This document shows, one piece after another, positions 11,168 to 21,396 of a stretch of 64,000 nucleotides of DNA. The notes beneath the pieces are model-generated. The model ran no database searches. It had not been told where the DNA came from and was given only the letters and a program-made list of their open reading frames with translations. Made by a program: the position numbers and the translations under genes. The number at the start of each line of letters is the position of its first letter. The first letter of the stretch is position 1. The stretch is from contig OZ022597.1 in the NCBI GenBank assembly GCA_963669155.1, forward strand, positions 1,618,673 to 1,682,672. The letters are read 5' to 3'. The DNA is from Arbacia lixula. Lineage: Eukaryota > Echinodermata > Echinoidea > Arbacioida > Arbaciidae.

Positions 11168-14100
11168 GATTATTATTATTATCATTATCATTATTATTGT
11201 TATTATTACTATCATATTGATGGTGAAATAACCCACCATTACCACATAAAGGGTCAAGCCTTTGTAAAGCAGGCAATCTGCTTATCTCTGGAATGTTTGT
11301 GCATTACTCTTGAAAGTACACACATGACACATAAAGACATAAGACCCTTTCAAGATTATTGTACATATGTATACTGCCCTAATCTGACAAAAGGAAGCAA
11401 CTAACAAAAGATACTTTTCCTGTAAATGAACGAAATGTGTATGTCACTTGAATTAGCATCTGTGCAACACCACATCATGTTAGATTGAACATATCGCAGC
11501 GAGATGAATATTTCTTGTCCGGATTGTGGTCGTATGTAGGGAATGCTGGGTACAATCTAAGAATACTAATAACCCAGATTTGAGCGATTTGTCACTTGCT
11601 TCCTTTTGTCAGAGGAGGGCAGCATAGTATATACAGTACGTTTGCGATCATGTTTTGTATCTCCTTCCCTCTAACTCTCTTTCTTTCTCTCAAGCATTAT
11701 ATGTTCAGCGCTATAAAAATGTGATGTGTAACTGTTATCATTATTATTCATATTATTATCAACATTACACAATACAAAATTGTGCAAATTGTTATCATTA
11801 TTATTAATATCATTATCAACATTACACAATAAAAAATTGTGCAATTGTTATCATTATTATTAATATCATTATCAACATTGCACAATAAAAAAAAAACAGC
11901 AGAGATCACAGTGGAGACTGTCATTGGGAGTGCCCGACACTAGCCCGCTAGACAATGTCGGACCAGTTAAAAATCCACTTGACTGATGCCGTTTGGAACC
12001 AATAGCCTGCTTATAATAATGTCTAAAACGATAACACTTTGGTAATATATAACGTTGATAACTTTAAACCGATTTACGCCAAAAAAGAAAAGGTCAAACC
12101 AAAGTTCACATACTCTCCTGGTCACCCCATCCGGTCACTACGCACATCTTGTCGGCGGGGAAATCGAGGGTGTTGATGCATGCTGGGCTGATGTAGTCGG
12201 TGAAGGCAACGGGGTTCTCGAGCTTCAGGAGGGCGATGTCGTTGTCGAGGGTACGGCTGTCGTAGTTCTCATGAACCCAGATACCACCGAGCTTAGAGTC
12301 GACCTGGGTGCTGTCGCTGTTGTCACGGTCGTGGGAGCCGAGGGTGATCATGTAGTCAGAGAGACGCTTCCAGCGGCTAGGAAAGAACGTACGTCATCAT
12401 TATTTTCAATGTTATCATTATCTGAGAGCCCCATTACAAAGAGATTAAGTTTATCATTATCTGAGAGCCGCATTGCAAAGAGATACTGTTGATCGTACGA
12501 TTGATAACTTGATCGTAGGAAATGTGGATCTATCGTAATTATGATTGATTGCAAAATCATGCAAACACTATGACCTTGCAATAGATGACAGTGGTTGTTT
12601 GTGATAGGGTGAGGTATGACAAACTTAGAAAACAATCAAGCGTGTCAATTGCACATTACTAATTGTAATACGGGGCACTGAACATGCTGAATGTGAGTGA
12701 TGTGCCGTTCTGCAGCAGACTAAGTCGAAAACGTCTCAGTTAAAAAATAAAGAGCATAGGACTTTAACAGCTTGTATTTTGTTCCATTTTGTTTAACATG
12801 TTTTCATAGGGGTTTTGTAAGTCAGACCGTTCACACGGAGTCACATGTGGGACAGGCAGAATCAGCATTCGGCTTTGCAATCCATGGCACAGATGCAACA
12901 ATCAACCTCTGCCCGCTGCTCATGCTGATATTGAACTATACACACTTACGGAGATTCCAAAATATTGCATGAATCTACAAAGTAAAGTAAACCTCATTGA
13001 GTAGGTGTTGCCTTACCAGAATCAGTATGCCCCGAATTGGTTTTGCAATCGAGGAATTAAATCTCATTGTCACAATCAACTACTCATCTCTGAATGAGAC
13101 TGGATCGTTCAGACATATGCTATTCTCAAAATATGACGCATTTTATGGTAAGTGTGAAGGTGAGGGCGATGCCTAACTAGAATCATTCTGCCCACAATTG
13201 GTTTCGCAATCGAGGAATTAAACCTCATTGACACAATCAGCTACTGACCGCTGAATGGGACTGGATCGTTCAGACATAACACAATTTTGAAACATGATAT
13301 ATTGTACGAAAAATGTGAAGGTGAGAACGATGCCTTACTAGAAGCAGTGGGCTGCAGACACGATCCATTGGTTGTCGATCAGGGTTCCTCCGCACATGTG
13401 GTATCCGCCCTCTCCGACCAGGTACTGCTTCCTGACACCGACCTGCCACGGCCAGGAGCCCGGGGTAGCTGGGACACCACCAACGATCATGGAGTGGCCC
13501 TCCGACTTGATGGCGGGGACGCCACAGTCTATTGTTAGCATGTGCAAGAAAAAAACGTACGACATTAAAGGCGCGTATGAACGAGGCAAGAACGTACACT
13601 TAACCCTATCACGACTAAGTATCACAAATATATAGTTTGAAGCTATAACTTTTGATATTACATATTGAAAAATGATAATTGTTTTTTCATATGAACGAGC
13701 ATCAATGTCTGAACAAGATGAGTTTTTTTTTTTTAGGCATTGAGTGAAATGTATTACCTCAGTAATTATTTGTTTCAAAGTAAAATAAGGGTCGTATGAT
13801 CACTAATTCTTCAAATTGGCAAGGCGCTGAAAATGTTGAGATCGCACTTTTGCTCTTCGAATACACCAGTTCGTAGTTAGCTCTGGAGCAAGTTTGGTCA
13901 CTATGACCTTTCCCTTTTTCATTAGGATAAGCAGTTGATTAATATATCATTTCAAAAGGAGATGTTACGTAATGTGCTTACCCGACATAGCAATTTGCGA
14001 TATTCAACCTCTAATAAAGGAACCATCTCAAAACAGGTGACAAGAATAGTAGGCTACGGTCTGTGAACAATTGGGAAAGCTTCTATTACATTGTTTATTG

Positions 14101-14854
14101 TAAACTAATTGTTGTCGTTTGGCCTGTTGTCAAATACCCCATGATTGAACACCTTGGTGTTCTTTTATAAATTGGATAACAAGCATATTCTAAAATAACT
14201 TATTAATGGTGATGCTTATCTCAGTGATTTAAAAACCAACAAGCTGGTTTGGTCACTATGACCTTCATCTGCTCATGCGCAAATTGTAATTACGAACTGG
14301 CTTATTGGCACAATTATTGATTATCGATTAATTGTGCGCGTCTTCAAAATAGATGGCGCTATTTAGCCTTTATTACCATATACATTGGTTTTTGTTTATG
14401 TTCTATCTAAAGATTCGGTGTCATGGTGTTGTTTGATGGATCTCTTTGGTCCCTTGTTATATGTTTATGTACCCTACCGTACACTCCCAGGGCTGCAGGC
14501 TTTTAATTTTGAGTATACAATCAAATAATGAGGGCACTGTGGTATAGTGGTGAGAGGCCTTGGCTCTCGCAGAGAGATCCTGGGGTCAAGCCCAGCCCGG
14601 TGCGTACACCCTTGGGCAAGGTGTTTTGCTCATATTTGTCCCTCTCAACCCAGGTGTAGTAAATGGGTACCTGGCAAGAATATAGTATTTTTGATCTAAT
14701 AAGATCAACTAGCTTTTAGCGCTACATACTTGGCTGCTTGGCTAAAGCCAGGGTAATAATCGAGCACTTTGGCTAGTACAATGGACTTCGTACTAGGAAA
14801 GCGCTATATAAGAACCGATTATTATTATTATTATTAGTAGTAGTAGTAGTAGTA

Positions 14855-14939
<85 letters not shown>

Positions 14940-16254
14940 GAATAGTAGTATCATTACAGTCAGCTCAATCCAATTCAGTTGAAAACTTTATCAAACTCAA
15001 TGCGAAGTCTTTCTCTTTGGACTAACTGATAGCAAAGTTTTGGTGAGAGAGGGGAGATGCTGGACAACTTATCATAGACAGCTTAGTATCTCTTTGCACT
15101 AAATACTCAATGAAGACAGCTGTAACCAAAGTTTTAGTGAGAGAAAGGGGATGCTGGCACATATAACTTCTTGAACTAACCAGGGATGTGTTAGGAAGGA
15201 GAAACAACTCGAGCATAATATTTTCAAACATTTGTATGGATACTAAAGCGTGCTAATGAATGTTAAAAGCATTCCACAATCACTACAATGCTTTGATGTC
15301 CCATGCGTGGCACCGACATTTAGCTGCTGTCAACTTGGAAAGCAATATCTTTAATTCACTGTTTTGTCTCTGGAAGCTATGTTTCTTATCACATTTTTGT
15401 GTAAATTTCAAGAAAGTTACGGGCAACACCACTGCAGATCCTGTACTCGGTTTTCTTCTAAATAATTGTTGAATGATGCAGAAACGGAGATATAAGATAA
15501 TATTCTTACTTACACAATTAACACATTTTTTCACTTTCCGCAGATTTCCGCAAATGTGGGATTCAATCATTATCAAAATTATATTTTAAGCTGTTTATTT
15601 TCATTAACAGAGTTTGCGTGCATTTGCGTGCAACTAAAATATTTTATTTAAAAAAAACTGGGGTTTTTTTTGTTCGCTGATATCTCTTTTTCTCACAAAA
15701 GTATTGATGCAATCCAACAGAACTAGACAAGCGAAATAAGACTCTACATTTCGTTTGTTCTATCTGAGAAACCGTTGCTACGCAATCCTGCTCGTTATTA
15801 TTAAAACACCTGAAGAGCACATGCTGAGAAGACATTTTTTTCATATTTATTTCATATCCTTCCATAACACATCCCTGAACTAACTAATAATGAATATTGT
15901 AACCAACGAGGGGAGATGCTGGACAACTTTTCTTAGGCAGCCTAGTATCTCTTTGGACTAAAAATTAATACTCAAGGAAGACTGCTCTAACCAAAGACTC
16001 GGGGAGAGAGAGGAGATGCTTGTCAATTTATAATATCTCTTTGAACTAACTAATAATGACTGTCGGAACCAAAGGTATGTGAGAGAGGAGAGATACTTGC
16101 GAACTTATCTTAGGCAGTTTAGTATTTCTTTGGACTAAATACTCAATTAAGACTGATGTAATCAAAGTCTTGGTGAGAGAGGGGAAATGCTGGACAACTT
16201 ACCGGCGAAGACTGCGACGGCGCACGAGATGAGGACAGCAACGCGGAGCATCAT
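9582..16254 (-). CDS. Trypsin-type secreted serine protease, five coding exons, 271 aa
   Basis: Complete gene on the minus strand: exons 16254-16203, 13528-13339, 12376-12114, 10640-10495 and 9746-9582. All introns are GT-AG and phases agree (1, 2, 1, 0), giving one frame of 271 residues. Product: S1-family endopeptidase with signal peptide (1-17), short propeptide ending before IVGG (MIVGG, where a basic residue is more usual), then the chymotrypsin fold. Catalytic triad: His in AAHC, Asp in DNDIALL, Ser in GDSGGP. The residue six before the catalytic Ser is Asp (KDSCQGDSGGP), the S1 pocket Asp189 of trypsins, with the pocket glycines in SWGYG and PGVYA, so cleavage after Lys/Arg is expected. 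A single short catalytic domain and a TATA promoter fit a digestive or hatching-type secreted protease. Exact role is inference. Three of its introns start with tandem repeats (see findings). Confidence 0.95.
9747..10494 (-). repeat. Trypsin intron 4: two tandem repeat blocks
   Basis: From the donor inward (10,494 downward) two decayed copies of the exon 4 end plus donor are seen, at about 10,304-10,478 and 10,112-10,303. Each contains TGTTCGTGTCGTAC and GATCAATACGTCATC. Closer to exon 5 (about 9,805-10,105) lies a second array of about 80-bp units containing CAGCTC, TTTACCAGACA and G-rich runs. Confidence 0.8.
10495..10640 (-). CDS. Trypsin exon 4
   Basis: The acceptor is TTTTCCAG/CC (phase 1) and the donor is TGCCAG/GTACGA (phase 0). 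It encodes [15 protein letters not shown] through to [10 protein letters not shown]. The KDSCQ segment carries the Asp that fixes trypsin-like specificity. Confidence 0.95.
10879..11218 (+). mobile_element. CR1/L2-like LINE 3' end with (TTA)n tail
   Basis: The plus frame 10,879-11,001 reads [20 protein letters not shown] and ends with KTHLFHNY and a stop, the typical C-terminus of CR1/L2 ORF2 proteins. It is followed by 3' UTR-like sequence and a long TTA microsatellite (11,085-11,215), as expected for L2-type tails. The upstream portion is 5' truncated. Confidence 0.8.
11360..11640. repeat. Short inverted-repeat element
   Basis: Arms of about 30-40 bp: ACTGCCCTAATCTGACAAAA followed by GGAAGCAA on the left, and TTGCTTCC followed by TTTTGTCAGAGGAGGGCAGC on the right. 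This is a probable non-autonomous DNA element or foldback. No coding sequence lies between the arms. Confidence 0.6.
11735..11885. repeat. Tandem repeat of about 60 bp, 2.5-3 copies
   Basis: The repeating unit contains TTATCATTATTATT, ATCAACATTACACAATA and AAAATTGTGCAA. The last two blocks are partly complementary, so each unit could form a small hairpin. Confidence 0.85.
11903..12005. mobile_element. MITE 'GAGTACCGAAGT' family, copy E (truncated)
   Basis: The core and one inner arm match the family: GGGAGTGCCCGACACTAGCC, CGCTAGACAATGTCGGACC and GGAACCAATAG. Both outer termini are missing. Confidence 0.7.
12114..12376 (-). CDS. Trypsin exon 3 (catalytic Asp)
   Basis: The acceptor is TTTCCTAG/CCGCTGG and the donor is GAGA/GTATGT. 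It encodes the segment from YRWKRLSDY to GWGDQE, including DNDIALLKL with the catalytic aspartate and the conserved VTGWG. It starts in phase 2 and ends in phase 1, matching its neighbours. Confidence 0.95.
12397..12485. repeat. 45-bp tandem duplication in intron 2
   Basis: Two adjacent copies of TTATCATTATCTGAGAGCC followed by C/G, CATT and CAAAGAGAT. Confidence 0.85.
12840..13338 (-). repeat. Intron 2 tandem repeat that includes the exon 2 donor
   Basis: Units of about 160 bp run from the exon 2 donor into the intron. Their boundaries read GATGCCTTACTAGAAGCAGT (the true exon end/donor on the plus strand), GATGCCTAACTAGAATCATT (from about 13,171) and TTGCCTTACCAGAATCAGTA (from about 13,010). 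Each is followed by CAATTGGTTT/CCATTGG-like sequence and, further on, GAATGRGACTGGATCGTTCA. Confidence 0.85.
13339..13528 (-). CDS. Trypsin exon 2 (activation site and catalytic His)
   Basis: The acceptor is AACAATAG/AC and the donor is TTCTA/GTAAGG. It encodes [11 protein letters not shown], then [36 protein letters not shown]. The new N-terminus after zymogen activation would be IVGG. It begins in phase 1 and ends in phase 2. Confidence 0.95.
13866..14300. mobile_element. 435-bp TIR transposon with two GGTCAnnnTGACC palindromes, copy 1
   Basis: Ends are CCAGTTCGTAGTTA and TAATTACGAACTGG, a near-perfect 14-bp inverted repeat. The copy at 18,848-19,282 is almost identical (only a few substitutions over 435 bp), so transposition was recent. 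Each copy holds two perfect palindromes GGTCACTATGACC (13,896-13,908 and 14,251-14,263). There is no ORF, so it is non-autonomous. It lies in intron 1 of the trypsin gene. Flanking target duplication is unclear. Confidence 0.85.
14530..14830 (+). mobile_element. tRNA-derived SINE, copy 2 (nearly intact)
   Basis: A box TGGTATAGTGGTGAGAGG (14,541-14,558); B-box region GGGGTCAAGCCCAG (degenerate); conserved body (GTACCTGGCAAGAATATA, GCGCTACATACTTGGCTGCT); and tail GGAAAGCGCTATATAAGAAC followed by ATTATTATT. The tail is the same as that of the L2-like LINE at 59,500-59,570 (GCGCTATACAAGAAC plus TTA repeats). Confidence 0.9.
14825..14940 (+). repeat. (TTA)n and (TAG)n microsatellite
   Basis: A short TTA run from the SINE tail passes into about 35 TAG triplets with one GAA interruption. 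Confidence 0.97.
15010..16202 (-). repeat. Intron 1 minisatellite adjoining the exon 1 donor
   Basis: Repeated units contain GGAGATGCTGGACAACTT, CTTAGGCAGC, AGTATCTCTTTGGACTAA and ACCAAAG.CTTGGTGAGAGA. They are visible near 15,045, 15,140, 15,905, 16,005, 16,085 and at the exon boundary itself (GGAAATGCTGGACAACTTAC at 16,183-16,202). The array is interrupted at 15,181-15,876 by a hAT-like element. Confidence 0.85.
15181..15876 (-). mobile_element. hAT-like non-autonomous transposon, copy 1 (complete)
   Basis: Ends are CAGGGATGTGTTAGGAAGGA and TCCTTCCATAACACATCCCTG. The CAGGG terminus and a target duplication (GAACTAAC, 7-8 bp) on both sides indicate the hAT superfamily. Related copies: 27,685-28,397 (opposite orientation), 47,738-47,905 and 62,375-62,905 (partial). 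No transposase is visible. Confidence 0.85.
16203..16254 (-). CDS. Trypsin exon 1 (signal peptide)
   Basis: Encodes [17 protein letters not shown], a typical secretory signal. The donor CGCCG/GTAAGT splits a codon after its first base. Two adjacent ATGs offer alternative starts with no consequence for the mature protein. Confidence 0.93.
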
Positions 16255-16320
16255 GGTGTCAGACGTCTTAAGACCAAGTCGAAACAAATCTTGACTTGGT
16301 CTCTCTCTCAGCTCTGCGAG

Positions 16321-16328
16321 TATTTATA
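16321..16328 (-). promoter_or_regulatory. TATA box of the trypsin gene
   Basis: TATAAATA on the minus strand, about 70 nt upstream of the start codon. Transcription starting 25-30 nt downstream would give a 5' UTR of about 40 nt. A TATA-driven compact promoter fits a strongly and tissue-specifically expressed secreted protease (inference). Confidence 0.75.
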
Positions 16329-18040
16329 CGGATCCTGCTACTCTAATCTGCCCGGGACTTGGACCACATGCTACCAAAGAGGGGATTAAGTCGGGACTTA
16401 TCGAGGTATAGTGCGTAAGAGTGACGTAGACTGGGGGAAGCGGGGTAAACATTGTGGTGCTTTAATCACTGTGTCCTTGATATATCAATTGTCCTGTCAC
16501 AAATAAAAAAAAAATAACGATTCCTAAAATCAAATTGGATTATCCTCCCCAAATATTTTTATTACTTTACAACTTCATGTTGAAATTAAAATTAATATAT
16601 ACATATATACATATAATAGCCATAAAACTGTGCCTGTACGATAATACATAATACTGTTTTTTTTTTCAAATCGTTGACTCAGCTGCACGACATGGCGTTT
16701 AAATTGATGAAGAGTAGCTTTTCCATATGCAAAACTATATCTATTCTCGTTACTTTCTAAAATCACTGTATGCATTTACCAATTTTTACATTAATAAAAA
16801 CAAAATATTGAATATTCTCCAAACCAAACTTTACCATTTAGTTGGTTATCGTTCACTTTGTTTATAATCTAATTTCATTAAGGATTAAATCCTGGAACTT
16901 CAGGTAACTCCTAGTAAATCAACATTGTCTTTATTTGACTTCTTTCCACTCAACCATTATAAGTTCAATACGTTTACGTTACAAGTATCACAAGAGATAA
17001 AGAATATATATTATTTTTAACAAGTATATTAAACATTTCTGATTTTATCTGCATATTACAAAAATGAGATGGATTTACTTCATTTTGCCATAAACAGGGA
17101 TCTAGTACCTGAAAGATTTCATAATTCTATCTGGAATTTGAAAATGGGATATAGTGCATTCAATGTTTATATGCAATAAGTATTCTACAAACACAAAATG
17201 CATTTGGACTCTTTAAGAAAAAGTGCATTTTCTCTGTGTAAGTAATTAACTTAGTATTTTCCATCAAACTAAATTTTTATCAAATATGGATTTAATCCTA
17301 TTTTAGAATTGAAGTTTAAACCTTCATATGCCAAAAATGTGTGAATATGACTCTCACAATGATTTTGCAATAGGTCTTGCAATCAAAACTGATTACTGAT
17401 GTGAAAACTAGTGATGTCAAAATAGTCATTTGATTTTCATCTTTTATCGTTCATGTAGAACGTTCAAAAAGCAAATTTAAAATCGAATGACTACGCTAAT
17501 AAAATGAATGTCTTCGCTTTTAAGTGTAGGTCTCATTAATTACCCAAGGCAAATCTGTGTTTTGAAGTCATAAATATGATAAAAATATAACATGCTTTGT
17601 TCGTTTTATCGTTTCCCCTTGTTTTGAATATGTTGCACGTCTTAGAGATTCTTACCGCAAAGCTGGTCGATAAACGCCGTGCTATCTTAAACTTCATCGT
17701 TTATCTCTAAGTTGCTTCCTCAGTTACGTAATGACCTCGAAGCTCTAGACGAATGAAAATAGGACTCTATTTGTAATACGCTAATAGACTTATAATATTA
17801 CGCTTATTATAGTCTGTCGTAAGTCTTATCGTAATGAGGGTATTGGGACGTGTGACACAGGGTTCCCATTTTTGTGCGTGCTATTATATCGTATGTCACT
17901 CTAAATATCTTGGGTGAACCACGCGGGGTCAGCATCTCTCACCCGTTTTCAGTATAATACAATAATAATAGTCCATTCTCATATAGCGCAATTTCACAGT
18001 TAAGTCTCGGTGCGCATAAAAGAGAAAAAGATAAAGAAAT
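16329..18040. other. Intergenic; no gene recognised
   Basis: AT-rich sequence upstream of the protease promoter. No exon, RNA gene or repeat family could be identified on either strand. Confidence 0.5.
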
Positions 18041-18046
18041 AGAACA

Positions 18047-18277
18047 ATAGAGTACCGAAGTGGTGTCGTCATATGGGCTTGTTGTCAAGACAATTGGCTT
18101 TGAATAAACTCGCTCCAGTGAGAGGTTTAGCGGTTCGATATTGTCTATCGGGGTAATGTCGGACATTCCTTATTACAGTTTCCGTTGTGATCACGGCTGC
18201 TTGCACTACCCGCATTGTTTAGAGCCAGTCGTCTTGACAATAATGCTCAAATGACGTCACACTTCGGTACTCTATAT
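18047..18277. mobile_element. MITE 'GAGTACCGAAGT' family, copy B (complete)
   Basis: Left terminus AATAGAGTACCGAAGTGGTG and right terminus ACTTCGGTACTCTATATT, with long imperfect inverted arms including GTTGTCAAGACAATTGGCT and GAGCCAGTCGTCTTGACAA. This is the best-preserved copy in the window. Confidence 0.9.
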
Positions 18278-18589
18278 TTAAGCAAATATAAAGTGATTGA
18301 AACTTACAATTCACTTACAAACAAAAATACAATAAATAACGTGAAATTGATCCTCGGTGTAGGCTTTCTGCCCACTGCATCGAGTTTTCACGCAGCTATT
18401 TATCGATAAATGAAGTGAGTTCTTTAACGTGCATAGAATGTGGTTCTTCTCTACAGTCGATCTCCATTGAACGTCACAGCCAAGAGACAGTGTGTTTTCC
18501 CTTAAATGGATGGGGGTGGAGGAGAGGGGGTATGCAAAAATACACAACAGTGGCTGTGGCATCCGAACCCACGGTCTTTTTTATATAAA

Positions 18590-18720
18590 GAGACGAACTC
18601 TCTACGTTTGCCGCAATAAAGTCTCATTTTGACGAAAATTTGAAAAAAAAAATGCACGCCTCCAGTGACGTATAAGAAGTCCAAATGCCATAAATGCCAA
18701 CGGCGTAACTAAAATGTTTT
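18590..18720 (+). repeat. Half copy of the TTTGCCGCAATAAAGTC foldback family
   Basis: CGTTTGCCGCAATAAAGTCT, TCATTTTGACGAAAATTTG, CACGCCTCCAGTGACGTA and AAATGCCAACGGCGTAA all match the left halves of the foldback elements at 42,178 and 43,473. Confidence 0.8.
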
Positions 18721-18847
18721 TATCCCAGTGAGCAGTCTAGTAATATTTATTCAGTGCATTGTCCGACCATAGTGTAATTACGAAAAGGTCTATTATCGTA
18801 GTAGGTCTTACTGAACGAGGATGCGAATTTACCCGTTTCTCAATACA

Positions 18848-19282
18848 CCAGTTCGTAGTTAGCTCTGGAGCAAGTTTGGTCACTATGACCTTTCCCTTTT
18901 TCATTAGGATAAGCAGTTGATTAATATATCATTTCAAAAGGAGATGTTACGTAATGTGCTTACCCGACATAGCAATTGGCGATGTTCAACCTCTAATAAA
19001 GGAACCATCTCAAAACAGGTGACAAGAATAGTAGGCTACGGTCTGTGAACAATTGGGAAAGCTTCTATTACATTGTTTATTGTAAACTAATTGTTGTCGT
19101 TTGGCCTGTTGTCAAATACCCCATGATTGAACACCTTGGTGTTCTTTTATAAATTGGATAACAAGCATATTCTAAAATAACTTATTAATGATGATGCTTA
19201 TCTCAGTGATTTAAAAACCAACAAGCTGGTTTGGTCACTATGACCTTCATCTGCTCATGCGCAAATTGTAATTACGAACTGG
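18848..19282. mobile_element. 435-bp TIR transposon with two GGTCAnnnTGACC palindromes, copy 2
   Basis: Nearly identical to 13,866-14,300, with the same termini and internal palindromes at 18,878-18,890 and 19,233-19,245. The visible differences are few, such as GCAATTGGCGATG against GCAATTTGCGATA. Confidence 0.88.
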
Positions 19283-19484
19283 CTTATAGGCTATATTAGT
19301 CCTCTAGACGGTCCCATGTGTTGTGTACACGACCTGGACATGTTCATAAGTACAAGGTTTTTTGATGGAATCTTGATCCAAATGCTTGGTTGCCACCTTG
19401 GCAACCTTGATCATTTGCATAATTAGCATAATGAGATCATTTGCATATATTTTGTATTGAGTTCAGTGCTCAATTAATCTCAGG

Positions 19485-20000
19485 AGGGCGGAAATGAAAA
19501 GCAATACCATATTTATTGGGTATTTGGGTCGAGGATTCCATTCATGACATTTATTTATCCATACAACCATGTTTTTTGTAAAATCCAAGATGGATGTACT
19601 AATTTTCATATTTAAAGCTGTTATTGTGCATTAATAGCCAGAATCATATGCTTTCATGTCTATACAGTGGAAGGGCTAAAATGATAAACAATCCCACTTT
19701 TCTAGGATTTTGGGGGTCAAGGGTTCCATTTATAACATTTATATAGGCATACGACCATCGTTTCATTGCAAAATCCTAGATGGTTGCCCTAATTTACATA
19801 TCTAATGGATTTTATTGTGTATTGATAGCCGGAATCATATGCTTTCATTTCTATATGCTGGAATGGATAAATGAAAAACAATACCCCTTTTTAAGAGTTT
19901 TGGGGTCAAGGGTTCCATTAATGACATTTATTTATTGTAAGATCCAAGAAAGCTGCCCTAATTTGCATATCTAATTTCTGTTATTGTGAACTAATGGCCG
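19485..20000. repeat. Tandem repeat, unit about 189 bp, 2.7 copies
   Basis: Unit starts near 19,490, 19,679 and 19,869, each beginning AAATGAWAARCAATMCC, then GGGTCAAGGGTTCCATT, TGACATTTAT, AATCC(T/A)AGATGG, ATTTGCATATCTAAT and TGTTATTGTG. Copies have diverged by point changes and small indels. Confidence 0.85.
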
Positions 20001-20081
20001 GTTATCTACTCAATTGCACAAAAATATGACAAAAGTGAATAGGCCTAATGCATGCATGAATATTCATGAGCATCTCAGTTA

Positions 20082-20310
20082 GTGGGCCCTAGATGGGGAA
20101 AACCCATATGGGCCCCATATGGGTTTTATATCGCTCAGTCGACCCAGAAATAAGACCACATTGCCCATATGCATAACACATGGGGCCCATATGGTTTTAA
20201 TATCTGGGTTCTAGGTGGGACAAACCACATGGGCCCCATATGGGTTGAACATGGTACATATGGGCCCATTAGACCCACATAATTCCCATATGGGCCCCGG
20301 GTACTTTGCT
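20082..20310. repeat. Cluster of CCATATGGGCCC palindromes
   Basis: At least six imperfect copies of a self-complementary motif built from CCCATATGGGCCCCATATGG or GGGCCCATATGG within 230 bp, separated by 10-40 bp. The cluster is followed by CTATCTGGGATG. It resembles the interior or ends of a hairpin-forming non-autonomous element; the family is not identified. Confidence 0.7.
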
Positions 20311-20832
20311 ATCTGGGATGTAACATCTTCCTGTTTTTTTTTTTCTTTGTTCGTTCTTTTTTAAATCCCTTTGATTCGCATGGGTGATGCGAATTATAAG
20401 TATGAGACATATACAACATATTATCACTAATAAGAGCGCAATGCGTAGAATTTACGTCAAAGTATATTCTCAAAATATAGGCCTTCGACTAATAACGTTT
20501 CAGAGGTAAAATGCCCACTGACCCTTCGTTTAAGCCGATTATTTACAAAAAAAAAGATAAAAAGAAACGCCAGTAATTGGAAGGTAACTAGAGTAATTAA
20601 CTCCTTAATCATTATGAGGTGAATGTAAAAAATGTTCCGAAATGACAAAGTCTGTACGCGGAAGCATGTGATAAAAAAGAAAGATAAAATGTATGTACAT
20701 GAATAAATAATAACATCATTTGGCAAAAAAAAAAAACTACTGACAATTTCTGACTTGAAAGTTAGCCCTCAAAGTTTTTTCATACGGGGTGAACTACACG
20801 AGAAAGGCTTCTCATCTAAACCAATGGTAAAA

Positions 20833-21396
20833 CCTCAGTCACATTTTCTCTACGGTGGGCGTACGGCGGCCGTAGATAACTGAATTCGAGAGATTTCTGC
20901 GGCGGCCACAGAAAATCTACGGCGGCCGTACGGTGGAGGTACGGCGGATTCTTATTTTTTACAGGCCGTAGGGGTGGCCGTAGAATTATAGCGGAGTTAT
21001 AACAATTTTTTATTTCTAGAAATTGACTAGTCGTAGCCATGGCGTAGAACGTTCTACGGCGCGTCGTACGTCGAGCGTACGGTGGCCGTGCGGCTGCGTC
21101 CTCCTACGGCCGCCATGAGGGCGCCTTGCGGCTACCGTGCGTCTGCCGTAGGTATTTGTCAAAAAAAACTTCGGCTGCCACAAGGTCACCCTACGGTGAC
21201 CGTACGTGATTATGTCAAGAACATACGGCAGCCGCAGATTTTCTGGCTCCATAAATTTAAAAATACGCCGTGCGGCGACCGTAGCGTATGTGACTGCTAC
21301 AATAAGTGGCCGTGGAAATTCTGCGGCGACCGTAGACTTGCTACTCGCCGTAGAGATTTTTAGAATCTACGGCGGCCGTAGCAAATGTGACTGAGG
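20833..21396. mobile_element. CpG-rich palindromic transposon (TACGGCGGCCGTA), copy 1
   Basis: Termini CCTCAGTCACATTTTCTCTA and AGCAAATGTGACTGAGG are inverted. The interior repeats short palindromes of the CTACGGCGGCCGTAG type more than ten times on both strands. It is non-coding, much richer in GC and CpG than the surroundings, and strongly self-complementary. Confidence 0.8.

Larger units (their letters stand above)
10641..12113 (-). other. Trypsin intron 3, filled with repeat relics
   Basis: Contents read on the plus strand: the 3' end of a CR1-like LINE (10,879-11,001) with a TTA microsatellite; an inverted-repeat element (11,360-11,640); a 60-bp tandem array (11,735-11,885); and a truncated MITE (11,903-12,005). 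No donor-proximal tandem array of the type found in introns 1, 2 and 4 is evident. Confidence 0.7.

Noticed and set aside
11016..11276. Poly-Asn open frame
   Set aside because: Translation of the TTA microsatellite tail of a LINE.
14825..14940. TAG triplet array considered as a CRISPR-like or coding repeat
   Set aside because: Simple microsatellite without spacers; a eukaryotic SINE tail.
21082..21363. Arg-rich open frame (and its copy at 40,834-41,073)
   Set aside because: Lies inside the CpG-rich palindromic transposon; the two copies are not conserved as protein.
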